Positions 1 to 11,571 of a stretch of 64,000 bases of DNA are shown here, piece by piece; the stretch's first letter is position 1, and each line of letters begins with the position of its first letter. A program made the position numbers and the translations under genes. Under the pieces are notes generated by a model. The model searched no databases. It was given only the letters and a program-made list of their open reading frames with translations, and was not told the origin of the DNA. The stretch covers positions 124,001 to 188,000 of the forward strand of contig JAIXMN010000026.1 of the NCBI GenBank assembly GCA_025716815.1, in the 5' to 3' direction. This DNA is from Dichotomocladium elegans. Lineage: Eukaryota > Mucoromycota > Mucoromycetes > Mucorales > Lichtheimiaceae.

Positions 1-6
1 CAGGTA

Positions 7-1332
7 TTACCAAATCCGGAACTTCTCCTTCCGACCAATCTCAGTAATGAGCTCCACATCCTCAGCATCCATGTCGAAGCGTACGAAATTTTCCTTGATG
101 CGCGAAGGCGTCACAGACTTGGGAATGACTAAATCATAGATCTGGTTATCACCTGAGCGTTCAAATAAAATACACATTTAAACTTTTACCCGCATAACCA
201 CGTGCAATACCCCAGTTGAGCAGCACCTGAGCGGGCGTCTTCTGGTACTTCTCAGCGACTTGCAGGACCTTGAATAAAGAGAACCGATCAGTATCAAATA
301 GCGAGTCGCAGGCGTCATATTTATCCGATTACTTACCGAAGGATGGTTGATCACTGCTGGGCCGGATTTGCTGAATCGGGCCAGAGGACAGTACGCCGTC
401 AAGACGATGTTGTGCTTCTTGCAAAAAGCAACGAGCTCTTCCTGGGGCAGACCAGGGTGAATTTCGATTTGGTTCACAGCAGGAGGGATCTCGCAGTTCT
501 TGAGGATTTCTTCAAGCATAGCAATTGTGAAGTTGGACACACCTAGGACAAGATATATCAGTGATCAAGCCGCTCACCCGCATGAATATATATGATCTTC
601 CCCTCTCCCCACCCAGCTCCGATTTTACCAATGCTCTCTACGAGGCCATCCTTGACGAGTTGCTCCATCGCTCGCCAAGTGTCAATAAGGGGAACATGAG
701 TGTTCTTGAGCTTTCCATCAGCATCTCTGGGTTTCAAATCAGTGGGCTCATAACCGCGGAATTCCCAGCTCAAGGGCCAATGGATCAAATAGAGATTCAA
801 GGTCTTAAGCCCAAGGTTCTTCAGCGATCGCTCGCACGCAGGGCGCACGTGCTGAGGCTCGTGGAACACCTGCCACAACTTTGTTGTCACAAATAATTCC
901 TCGGCAGGGACACCGCTGTCACGAATCGCATCAGCAAGTGCCTTCTCGGTACCATCTGTAGTTTTCAACAAGTCGAGACGGCTTAGTCCTCATATGGTAG
1001 AGGCGCAGGAGCGCGGAGAAAAGAGAAATACATACAGACATATGCAGTATCAAAATGCTATCCAGACGCGACGAGAGATATGTTTTTCGTGAGTGGTAAA
1101 TCCACGTATTCAATGCGCCTTCATTCATGCTGCGGTTTTACCTTGTATCCGACTTTGAGAGCCTCCTTGGCACCTTCGTATACCTCCTTAGGTGCACTTG
1201 GACCGCCATAAGTACCGAAGCCAATATAGGGCATCTCGTGACCGTTATTGAGCTAAGGAGAAGAAATAACACGTGAGTATCGCGCATGAAGTAAGTAAAG
1301 ACGAATCCTGCTCAACTTACCTTGATAGACAT
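7..1332 (-). CDS. aldo-keto reductase (NADPH-dependent aldehyde/glycerol dehydrogenase type)
   Basis: A soluble NAD(P)H oxidoreductase of the aldo-keto reductase family, (alpha/beta)8 barrel. The model has seven short exons: 1332-1321, 1252-1142, 1057-1036, 955-629, 542-337, 268-190 and 152-7. Joined, they read MSIK-LNNGHEMPYIGFGTYGG, then HFDTAYVYGTEKAL with the catalytic Asp and Tyr, then TTKLW, then LNLYLIHWP with the conserved His, then ESIGVSNF, QIEIHPGLPQEELVAFCKKH, LTAYCPLA and finally the cofactor-binding IPKSVTPSRIKEN. All are family landmarks. The start is the ATG in a 12-nt first exon with a GTAAGTTGAG donor. The frame meets a stop at positions 7-9, but a GTAATA donor overlaps it, so a further exon beyond the window edge is possible. 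The exact substrate (glycerol, glyceraldehyde or another aldehyde) cannot be read from the sequence. Confidence 0.9.
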
Positions 1333-3278
1333 CGTTGACTGATAGTGATACCGGAGAAAGAGAGGGAAGTTGCGGGTCAGACACGACAGCGCCCTATTCA
1401 GCCCCGCAGTCCCGGCTCAGATAAGCTCTAATTCCCGAACATGTTACCGCTCATGACGTAATTGAACTTGTTATATCATTTATCCACGTCAAAATGTTTC
1501 TCCTGTCCAATCGCCGTGCCGAGCGAGAATGGTTAACAACAACTTTACACCATGTATTTCCCCCCTTTAAGGCAAACTATGATCTTAGTGATATGAGGAA
1601 CTCTTCCTGGTAGGAATAACGTTTATATATATATATATATATATATATAAGTCTTGCTTCAACCTTGTGCATATTATATATTACGGAATTGATCTGTCAC
1701 ATTCATGTTACAACCTCTGCTCAGTCCTCGTTTTCTTCCCAATCATCGGTGAGGCGGTTTTGGCAACGGTATCTATGCTTACTTAGATTTTGTCACCGTA
1801 TTGATATTGTGTCAGTCAGTTTCTTGTAAATCACTTTCGCTCAGCATAATGCGACAGTCCATAACCTCCTCCGCGTTACCCTACCGATGGGTTCTGCGAC
1901 TGGTGGCTGCTGATATTCTATACTGGCTGAATGTGATCCGGCGCCCATAGGAGTGCCTATTGCTTGCTTTTACATCGAAATATCATGCTACCTGGCGGGC
2001 GAAAGTAATCACGTTTTGATCCTCACCAATGAGCGATACATAGAGAACAGCCATCCGACGCTGCATTTGATGACAGAAAGAAAGTTTGGTGGAATTTAGA
2101 TGAAACTAAGACAGAATGTTAAGTTGAACAAAAGGCTGTCTGAGGCGAACAGCCATTGATAACATTGGAATAATACCTGTATAGATATTATTTATTGTAC
2201 AAGCCGATATTCTCTCGCATTGTCCTAAACAATTTGATCAATATAATGCTAAGCTGTTCTTATTGAGATATAAAATTGGCTGTGATTCGATCTATCTTAC
2301 CGGCACGTAAATGAAGAGACATGAAAGAGATCTTCAACGGACACCAAGGTTTCTCACTATTGTTGCTGTTTACATAATTATCTCGTACAAACCCCTTCCC
2401 CTTTCCCTTTCTTTTACGGACGACGAGCTGTTTTTCGACATCTCTGCTGCTTTCCCCGCCTCCAATGATCCGCCATAATTTTTGTGACGCATATTTCCCA
2501 TATGAGGTTCTATTTTACAGCCCAGGATATGGTTGCAAAGGATTCTAACATGAATTTCCGCGTAGGATGGCAACCATACGCGACGTATGAGAGACTAATT
2601 GAAACCGCATATTACTCTTCGCATCATAAACACGGGTAAGTTGAAAGAAAAAGTTGCTAAAACTGCGTGTGAGCGTTATTCATGTAGGCGATGTTGATCT
2701 TGGCCGCCTTTGTAAGCAGAACATTGCTGAACGCAAGGGTACAACCGGCTGTTTATACGGGTATCCGGAGGAACACATCCTTGACAGGATTGATCGGTTC
2801 CCTGACACGGGCAGCTTCGGATTGGATGTGACTTTCGATGTTGTCATCCCTGGATGGCTAAATTTCAGAGGATAACTCATAGGCAACTTAACGTCAACGT
2901 ATTGTTAAGAAGAGCTACAGGGTCCCCTTCTACTGTATGTACTATAACTGCCTCAATGTTGCGCTGAATGGAGATGCATTCGTAGCCGTTACACTCAAAC
3001 CTTCCAAAAAACCTTCTTCAGAAAAGCGTAACCTTGTTTGGGGCGCTAAACGCCATGTACTATGCACGAGTCTCGCTTTCCTTCAACGGGGATTCTTACA
3101 TCCTTGTGCTCGGGATGTGGTCCGTCGAAGGAGAGCAAAAATTTGATTGGAGCGGCCGGGTTTTGTGCTTTAATAGGGAACTGGGTTTGATTTTGAGGAG
3201 GAGGTCTTTTTGAGGGTGAGCTTTGGTAGCAAAAACACCTATTTTCCTTATCCATTTCGTTGATTACCTTTTAATCCG
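1333..3278. other. intergenic region, no confident gene
   Basis: This spacer lies between two divergently transcribed genes and contains the TA microsatellite. Two open stretches on the + strand (2654-2875 and 2937-3146) run without stops for about 70 codons each. I recognise neither, and they lack a convincing splice connection to each other or to the downstream gene. The distal part must contain the promoters of the aldo-keto reductase (-) and SNW1 (+) genes. Confidence 0.6.
1622..1650. repeat. (TA)n microsatellite
   Basis: About thirteen uninterrupted TA units lie upstream of the aldo-keto reductase gene. It is a simple repeat with no evident function. Confidence 0.95.
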
Positions 3279-5366
3279 ATGGCTACTCTTTCGAGGTAAT
3301 TTGCAATTATCAAATACATGATTACGTTGACGCTAAATAATTGAGTTAGCTTATTACCAAAGCCTCGTCAGCAAGCAACACAATCGGCTCCGTCCCAATC
3401 TACTGCTCAATATGAAAAAAAACTGAATCAGCTCGTCACCACAACTAACAAACGCATCCCTCCATACGGCCAGCGTGCTGGATATCGTCCTCGCGTTCCT
3501 GAAGACTTCGGAAATGGTGGTGCATTTCCGGAAATTCACATTGCTCAATACCCCCTTAACATGGGCCGTACAAATGTCGAGCAGACTGAAAAAAGTGGTG
3601 GTGCATTGACTCTTCAGGTGGATGCCGAGGGGAATGTCAAGTACGATGCGATCGTTCGCCAGGGACATAGCGATGATCGTATTATCCATTCGTCTCTCAA
3701 AGATCTCGTTCCCCTTAAAGAACGAAAAGATGTCGATGTCGAGAAAATTGCTATGGACCGACCAAGCGAGGAGGTGGTAATGAGCGTTGCTGAAAAAACA
3801 AAGGCCGCGTTAGAAAAGATTGTGAATACCAAGATTGCGGCTGCACAGCCCAATAATGTTGTTCGGGCAACGGGTGGAACGAACAAAGATCCTACGTATA
3901 TCCGCTATACACCTGCAGCAAACCTTGCGAACGACAATTTCAACGCAGGCGCAAAGCAGCGCATTATCCGTATGGTTGATGCTCCATCGGACCCCATGGA
4001 ACCGCCAAGCTTTAGACACAAAAAGATCCCCGAGGACCGCCTTCTCCTCCTGCACCTGTCATGCACTCCCCACCACGCAAACTCACTGCGAAGGAGCAGG
4101 CCGAGTGGGTGATTCCACCCTGTATCTCCAACTGGAAGAACACCAAAGGCTACACCATTCCACTTGACAAGCGACTGGCAGCGGACGGTCGTGGCCTCCA
4201 GGAAATTACAATCAACGACAATTTTGCAAAGTTCTCCGAAGCTCTGTACGCTGCTGACCGCCATGCGCGTGAAGAGGTGCGCCAGCGTAATTTGATGCAG
4301 CAAAAGCTGGCGCAGAAACAAAAGGATGCAGAGGAGCAAAAGCTGAGAGAACTTGCACAGAAGGCGCGCGAAGAACGGTAAGCTACGTTTCAGTGATCTA
4401 TGATCAATAATAACTAGGTGCTCTAACATCTGGACATGCAGATCTGGTTTGAAGACGTCCGCCTCGACATCTGCGGCCGTACCGCCGTCCAATGCAAACC
4501 GTCCCACAGCAGCCTCGCTTATGCCTGACTATGATTCATCCGATGACTCCGACGCTAGCAGCCGCAGTAAAAATGCAAGCGAGAGCGAAAGCGAGGATGA
4601 TGGCCGAGGACGGAGACCATCCTCTCGTCGAGATACGGACGATGAAAATGATGAAGGGGCAAGAGAACGTGATCGATTGCGTCGCGAACGACAGAAGAAG
4701 CGAGAGCGTGAGATGCGCATGAGCCGAATGGGTACAGAAGCCAAGGCCAAACATCTTGCTCGGTAAATTATTATTACCACATGCGCAAATCACATAACTC
4801 ATCGATAATTGGAATAGAGAACAAGGCCGTGATATTTCTGAGAAGATTGCGCTTGGACTTGCCAAGCCAACCATGAGTAAAGAGAGCATGTTTGATGCCC
4901 GTCTGTTTAACCAATCAGAGGGTATTGGATCAGGCTTTAAGGATGATGAATGTAAGTTCAACTGCAGCAGTGATCGTGCAATCCGCTGATTCTCGGTTGG
5001 ATGAACATAGCATACAGTTTGTATGACAAGCCATTGTTCAATCAGACATCGTCGTCTATTTACAAATTCCGTGGAAACCAAGATGATTCTGATATATTCG
5101 GTTCGACGGACGCAGAAGACCTTGAGAAGGCCATCAAGCAAGACAAGTTTGGCGTGCGTAAGGGTTTTGCAGGTGCAGAAGGCGGTGTTGGAGGCTCAAG
5201 CGGCCCTGTTGAGTTTGAAAAGGAGGTTTTGGGTGCTTCAGCAGCTCCCAAGGAAGACGTATTCGGTCTGGATACGTTCCTTAACAAGGCTAAAAAGGGA
5301 AAGAGAAAGGCAACCAGTGACGACGAGGATGAAGGAGTTGACCGCAAAGGGAAAAGGAGAGCCTAG
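3279..5366 (+). CDS. SNW1: SNW/SKIP-domain spliceosome protein (Prp45/SNW1), reading frame broken
   Basis: Nuclear component of the activated spliceosome (Prp45 in yeast, SKIP/SNW1 in animals), also a transcription co-regulator. Exons are 3279-3295, 3350-4377, 4442-4762, 4818-4951 and 5011-5366. The 17-nt first exon gives MATLSS, joined to LLPKPRQQ as usual for the family. Seen in order: PPYGQR, PEDFGNGGAFPEIHIAQYP, VDAEGNVKYDAIVRQG, YIRYTPA, then the SNW hallmark SPPRKLTAKEQ...IPPCISNWKN and YTIPLDKRLAADGRG, a charged helical region, RDISEKIALG, DARLFNQ and the C-terminal YDKPLFN. All this is expected of a full-length protein. However, between HKKIP and RGPPSPPAP, in the run of C at 4028-4031, the frame moves by one base (one base fewer than required). 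No splice sites can account for it. As printed the protein would stop at 4112. Confidence 0.93.
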
Positions 5367-6329
5367 AGAAAGCCATCCACCAATAAAAATGAAATTTGAT
5401 TTATTTGGCATATTGACTTGCCGTGGCAAAGTGCATCTGTTGGGATGGGGAAAGAGACTGCCACGATGAAAACCCACGTGATGGCTTTATTTTCGGAATC
5501 GCATTTCACCGATACCGGGATGACGGAACATGGATCCCTCGTGCTACATCAGGTGAGTAGAGAGTGATCAAGTGACGCCACTTGCAGATATTGCGTAAGA
5601 TTTTTTTTATCCTAGCCCCTTTTTAAAACGCCTTGGTACTTAGCTCAATTTGGAAGGCGCTAACTCTATATATGGAAGGTCCTTACCCTTTACTTGCTAT
5701 CATTGAACCGTTTGCTTTTACGTTTTGGATGTTGATTTGCTCATTCTGGGAAATGTGTCTGTGGAGGGGGTTTTTTGGTGGTTGTCAGTTTTAGTTTTAT
5801 TTGCAGTGGATTTTTTTTGGATGAGCACAGTTGATGGAGTACATTGATCTTTGTGGGGGTGGCGGGGAGTTTTGGAGGAGTTTGCTTAGAAAAATGGTTG
5901 TGTGGAAACAGTAAAGAGGTTCATGGAATGGGTGACACTACAGAAGTAGAAAGGGAAAAGTTTTCATTCGTTTGTGTGGTCGGGGTGCCCTGCCCTGATT
6001 CGCTCAAGTATGCAAGGTACTTAACTTGATGTTCCGACGTAACTTACAAAAATGGTAACCGCTAAGCTGGGCTGGAAAATTGTTGCGAGGCAACGTCTCC
6101 TCACCTGACGGTCTGCATATGCCCTTCTTTTTTTTTCATGGGGATAAAGGCGCGGTAAATTCATGTCTTTGTATGTGCATTGTATAGATAAAAGTTGCCA
6201 AGGTAGACGTCTCTCTCTTTTATCCATAGTAAAAGTAAAAACTCTTGGCAGCAGAATCTCTTGGCGCCCCTACGCTGCTGCAAAGTTGACATATATGGGC
6301 GACGTGCATCTGTTCGCCTATTATAACCC
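5367..6329. other. intergenic region, no gene seen
   Basis: Spacer between SNW1 and the Helitron promoter. It contains G/T-rich low-complexity sequence (about 5750-5960) and several T-tracts. A small inverted repeat, GTTGC-GAG-GCAAC, lies near 6081-6093. The 5' terminus of the Helitron probably lies in this stretch, but I could not identify it. Confidence 0.5.
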
Positions 6330-6423
6330 AAGTCTTGGCCCTTTTAGAAGCAAAAAACTGCCTACATTGCGTTTTTCTTATCAAACAAGAAAGTCTTGGA
6401 AAAGTCTTGGAACGAGTATAAAT
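6330..6423 (+). promoter_or_regulatory. Helitron gene promoter: three AAGTCTTGG repeats and a TATA box
   Basis: A TATAAAT box sits at 6417-6423, about 115 bp before the start codon at 6537. Three perfect copies of AAGTCTTGG precede it at 6330-6338, 6391-6399 and 6402-6410. The spacing suits a core promoter with upstream protein-binding sites. The role of the repeats is inferred. Confidence 0.5.
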
Positions 6424-6536
6424 TATCTGCATCCGTAGCAGATTTGTTGAACATTGTCTTTACTGTTTCCTGCTGTCATCTACAGTTTATTCATCATCAA
6501 CGAGGGGACACAAGTGTGTTTGACGGATCCAACAAC

Positions 6537-9500
6537 ATGGTAAGTTGTTTTGTTTTTGGAATTTTTTATTACCACGAGAAACCTTTTTAAATTAATGATG
6601 ATTTTCTACTCAAGGGAGATCAACCTCCAACACGAACTTGCATCTGTGGCTCTTCCACACACCTGCGTACATCGTTTTCCGCCTGTCCATTGAATAGCCG
6701 AAGAATTCGCCAGAGGACTGAAACTTCTAATAATGTATGTATGCCTCTTTTTTTTTTCTGGGAAAGTTATTCAAAAGTTTGCATTTTTGAAAGCGTGCTA
6801 AAACCAAAATATATTTAGAGTTTGGCGATTATTGTTCCATCGCAATATAGTCCCATACCTTCCTGTCCGGCCTGTGGCTCAACAATTCATCTACACCCAA
6901 CTGACCACGATTGCCCTGTAAACATTTCGCACAGGCGAGGTAATTTTCGTTCTACTCGCATTTTTTTTTTTCACTTTTTATGCTAAAGATATCTTTATGT
7001 GATCACTCTCAAGGCGATCTTGCATCTACTGCCCCTGCTCATCCTCCTTGCGTTCGATGCGGCTCCCCAACTCATCAGCGTTCGTCTTCTCGCCAATGTC
7101 CTTTCCATAACAACAATAATCCTCAGTATCGCATTGCAAGAAGAGACCCATTCGAGCCAACGAATATTTTCGGGCCAAACATCTGTTATACCGAAGGACC
7201 ACAGTACCGACGCCACATCTTTGAACGCATGTCAGCAGAATGTCCATTCTGCCACGCTAAAATGTGGATCCACGAGCGCCTCGCCAATTCGTCTCTCACG
7301 AATCCACGTTTTGGATTGTGCTGCACAAGCGGAACGGTCCAGCTTACTCTGCCTCGCGCCCCATCGCAAGAGATCATTGCGCTGCTGACGGGAACAGATC
7401 CTGCTGCAGTGGAATTTCGCACGTCAATTCGCGCCTACAACAATGCCTTTTCCTTTGCTTCCATCGAGGATAACCATGACAGAGAACTTGCCAATGGTTC
7501 AAATGGCGTGTCAACCTACCGCGTTAATGGCACTGTATATCATCGCATGGGAACATTGCGCGCTGGCACGAATTATCCGCCGGCTTTTTCACAGATCTAC
7601 TTCACCGACCCTGACGAACAACTGGCACGACGAACCTCTCTCTTTTCGGATCTCAACAGAGATACAGTCGAGCTTCTCCAGGTCGTCATGATGCGCGACA
7701 ACCCCTACGCGCAGACATTCCTCTCTGCTTTTGAGCGCTATCAAAACGAGCCTTTTGGATCGCTGCGTGCAGTCATTCGTCCTGCACACCGGATGGGAAG
7801 GCGGTACGACCCACAGTCTACTCCTGAGGTGGCAGCATTGGTCGTTGAGAGGACAACGGACGGCACCGTCGACACCCACGCTATTGTTCTTGCTGACCGC
7901 GCAACAGGAGGCCTCCACAGGATAAGTTCTCTCCACCCGGCTTACATTCCTCTTCACTACGTTCTCATGCACCCGTTTGCGGACGAGGGATGGTATGCCG
8001 GGATGGAAAGCCGGACAACTGAGGGCAGCACTACCAGTGTCACTCTGCGCGAATTTGCTGCATACATGCTAATGATTCGACAAGGCCCAAGGCATACGTA
8101 CCACCACTACTTTGGCAGGTTGTTTCAACAGTTAGTGGTCGATAACTATGTACGGATCGAGGGTAGCCGCCTGCAGTATTTGCGAAGCAACCAGGACGAT
8201 CTCCGGCGAGAGTTCTACAGTGGGATGGTGGACGATATAGATCCTCGACAGCTCGGCCAAAGAACCATTTTGCCTTCAAGCTTCACTGGCGGCCCGCGCT
8301 ACATGAAGCAGGCAATGCAAGACAGCTTGGCAATCGTAAGCCAGCTGGGTGACCCAACTCTCTTTATCACTTTTACTTGCAACCCGAAATGGCCCGAGAT
8401 TGTCAATGAGCTTCTCCCAGGCCAGAAGGCCCACGACCGACCGGACATTTGCTCCCGAGTTTTCAACATCAAGATGAAGGAGCTCATTGCCCATATTGTC
8501 GACGGTGAAATTTTTGGCCATGTCGAGGGCTATATTGCGACGGTCGAGTTCCAAAAGCGTGGGTTGCCGCATGTCCATATGCTTTTTATCTTGCAAGAGA
8601 ACGATCGCCCAGAGACGGTAGCCAAGTACGATGAGTTTGTTTGCGCAGAGTTGCCAGACCCAGAGATCAACCCCATGCTTTATCGGACTGTCACAGCGAC
8701 CATGATCCACGGACCTTGCGGACAATTTAACAGGGGGCAGTCTTGCTGTGAACGAACAGGCCAGTGCGAGAAAAAGTTCCCAAAGAGATATTGCGGTCAA
8801 ACACGTGTGACCGGAGATGGAAATCCAGTCTATCGCCGGCGGGAGACTCCCAACCGAGGGCATCTTATTCCAAACCGGGGCATAATTGTCGACAATCAAT
8901 GGGTTATCCCATATAACCCATATCTCAGCCACAAGTATGACGCGCATATCAACGTAGAGATCTGCACCAGTACCCGGGCAGTAAAATACATTTGCAAATA
9001 CATTACCAAGGGAACCGACAGGGCTCAGGTCGAGATATCTCGCGGCCAAGTTTCTCAGGCGGTTGCCTCTACAACCATTACAGCTGCCTCTGCCTCGCCT
9101 CTGCCTCTGATTCTGATTCTGATTCTGATTCTGACTCTGATTCTGCCTCTGCCTCTGCCTCTGATGATCCTGCTACCGCTCCTCCTCCTGTGGACGAGAT
9201 CCAAGAGTACCTCGACGCGAGATACATCGGGCCCTGTGAAGCAATCTGGCGGACACTCAGATTCGATGTACACTTCCATAGTCCGCCTGTGATCCGCTTA
9301 GATATCCATCTACCTGAGCAGCAGTACGTCATATTCCGTCGGTCAATGTCCACAGAAGAACTAAACGCAGCACGTCATGCGGCAAGATCGGGGACCAAAC
9401 TCCTCGCCTTTTTCAGCCTCTGCTCCACCGACCCATTCGCCGCAAACCTCCTGTATTCCGCCATCCCCCGCCACTACACTTGGGACAGCAGAAACCGTGA

Positions 9501-11571
9501 GTGGAGAAGAAGAGAACGGCAGGAAATAGCAAACGTAGTATCCCGCATGTACTTTGCATCACCGTCCAATATGCCCCTCTACTGCCTCCGCTTACTTTTG
9601 CAAAAGATACCAGGTCCGACAAGCTTCGATGACCTACTCGCGAATGGGGTCGGTGCTCCACACCCGACCTTCCAGGCTGCTGCTCTTGCAAGAGGTTACT
9701 TGGAATCTGACGACGAGTGGGAACAGTGTATGGCGGAGGCATCGCTTATTGCTTCTGCGGCATCCTTGCGCGCACTTTTTGTCTGCATATTGATCCACAG
9801 CTCTCCTGCTGACCCGTTGCAGCTCTGGAACAACCACCGCGAACGAATGGCGGACAATTACTTTTTCGAGTTCCGACGGATCCGTAATATGCCCAGTGAG
9901 CAGGACTTGCAGCAACAAGACGTGGATATCATCTACCAACGCACGCTTGGCGCCATTGACTCGATCATGCAGGCATCAGGCCGCCGCCTCTCGGATTTTC
10001 CGACCCTGCCCCAGGAGTCCCGAGACACCCTCGAAGAATCCGTGCCACCGGCTCAAGTCCTAATCAATGCCGAGCGCACGCAATATGATCAGTACGAACA
10101 AGCCTTGCAAAATGCCGAATTGGTTCATACCCTCAATGATGACCAGAGAGCTGCGTACAATGCTATTGTCACATCAATTGCTGAGCAAGCCAGCAACCCT
10201 CATGTACCGCGCATTTTCTTCATCAATGGTCCCGGCGGTACAGGAAAGTCGCAAGTCTTTAGAGCTCTCTTGACCCATGTACGCGCTCAACAGGAGATTG
10301 CGTTGCCTGTCGCCTCATCCGGCATTGCCGCAATTCTGCTTCCCGGTGGCCGCACAGCTCACAGCCGCTTCAAGATCCCACTCGATCCAGACGAAACAAG
10401 CACCTGCAGCATTAGCCTGACCAGCGCACACGCGCATCTCATTCAAAGTGCTTCTCTGATCGTGTGGGATGAGGCCGTCATGGGTGGCAAGTACTCCTTT
10501 GAGGCCGTGGACAAGACCCTCAAGGACATTATGGGTGCAATCGACCCTCCCTGCGAACACATTCCCTTTGGTGGCAAGGTGGTTGTCTTTGGCGGCGACT
10601 TTCGCCAATTGCTTCCAGTTCTCAAGAAGGGTACACGCCCAGAGATCGTCGCTGGCACCATCCAACGCACTACGTTCTGGCGCCATGTCCGCATTCTGCA
10701 TCTCAACATCAACATGAGAGTGCGAAATGCCGGTCCTCAAGCTGCTGCCTTTGCTGACCTGCTCCTTGCTGTTGGTGATGGAAGGCCACCATACCACGAG
10801 AGCTTCGAGATCCCGCAACAGTGGCGTATCGAGGCCAACGACAGCATGGATCTCATTCATGTCATCTACCCTTCGATCCGCCTCCCAAACCAGCCATCGG
10901 TTCAGTTCCGCGATGGTGCTATTCTTGCCACCAAGAACGCCGACGTTGACGATATCAACAACAAGGCTTTCAGTGTCTTTCCCGGTGAAAGCAGAGAGTA
11001 CCATTCCCACGACCGCATCATTGACGCCGATGACCCAGATGTAGCGGCATCAAGCTACCCTCCAGAGTTCCTCAACAGCCTCAATTCCTCAGGTGTTCCC
11101 CCACACTGCTTGAGGCTAAAGGTGGGTATGCCTTTGGTGCTGCTCCGAAATCTCGACCCCGCTGCAGGCCTCTGCAATGGCACCAAACTCATCCTCACGC
11201 GGCTTATGGACCATTGCATTGCCGTCAGATCCATTGCCCATGGCCAACAGGGCGTGGAGCATATTATTCCTCGAATCAACCTCTGTACCAAAGAGGGCGA
11301 GATGCCATTTGTCCTGTGCCGTCGCCAACTGCCTGTTCGTCCCGCGTTTGCAATGACCATCCATAAGGCACAAGGCCAAACACTGTCCCGTGTGGGTATT
11401 CATCTTCGCGAACCTGTATTTACACACGGGCAGTTATATGTCGCACTGTCACGAGCAACAAACCCTGACAACCTGCACGTGGCAGTCTATGGTGATATGA
11501 CAGCTACCCACCCCGCAACAGCGAATGTGGTGTATCCCGAGGTTCTTCTCCGCCAGTCGACCTCTATATAA
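6537..11571 (+). CDS. Helitron Rep-PIF1 helicase transposase with three zinc-knuckle-like motifs (frame broken once)
   Basis: Transposase of a rolling-circle transposon, about 1,600 residues if read through. Inferred exons are 6537-6539 (the ATG alone), 6615-6734, 6819-6939 and 7014-11571. The first three long exons each begin with or hold one copy of a C-x2-C-G-x3-H...C-P knuckle: CICGSSTHLR...CP, CPACGSTIHLH...CP and CVRCGSPTHQR...CP. The Helitron N domain follows. Rep motifs are FITFTCNPKWPEI, the HUH motif in GLPHVHMLFIL, and the two-tyrosine motif YICKYITKG. An Asp/Ser and Ala/Ser repeat links to DEIQEYLDARY. The PIF1-like helicase has GPGGTGKS (Walker A, near 10230), IVWDEAVM (Walker B), FGGDFRQLLPV, and C-terminal TIHKAQGQTL and YVALSRAT. 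The frame changes by one base at about 9096, inside the repeat, so as printed the gene is two overlapping frames. Confidence 0.93.
9086..9163 (+). repeat. coding (GCCTCT)n/(GATTCT)n hexanucleotide microsatellite
   Basis: Ala-Ser and Asp-Ser codon repeats lie between the Rep and helicase parts of the Helitron protein. One unit at 9092-9096 reads GCCTC instead of GCCTCT. That is exactly where the reading frame shifts. Confidence 0.9.

Noticed and set aside
4529..5141. Minus-strand frame of about 200 codons opposite SNW1
   Set aside because: It crosses two well-supported SNW1 introns and is antisense to conserved SKIP sequence.
8276..11010. Long minus-strand open frames (about 230-257 codons) opposite the Helitron gene
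   Set aside because: They are antisense to conserved Rep and helicase motifs and contain no recognisable domain. They are shadows of the strongly coding + strand.
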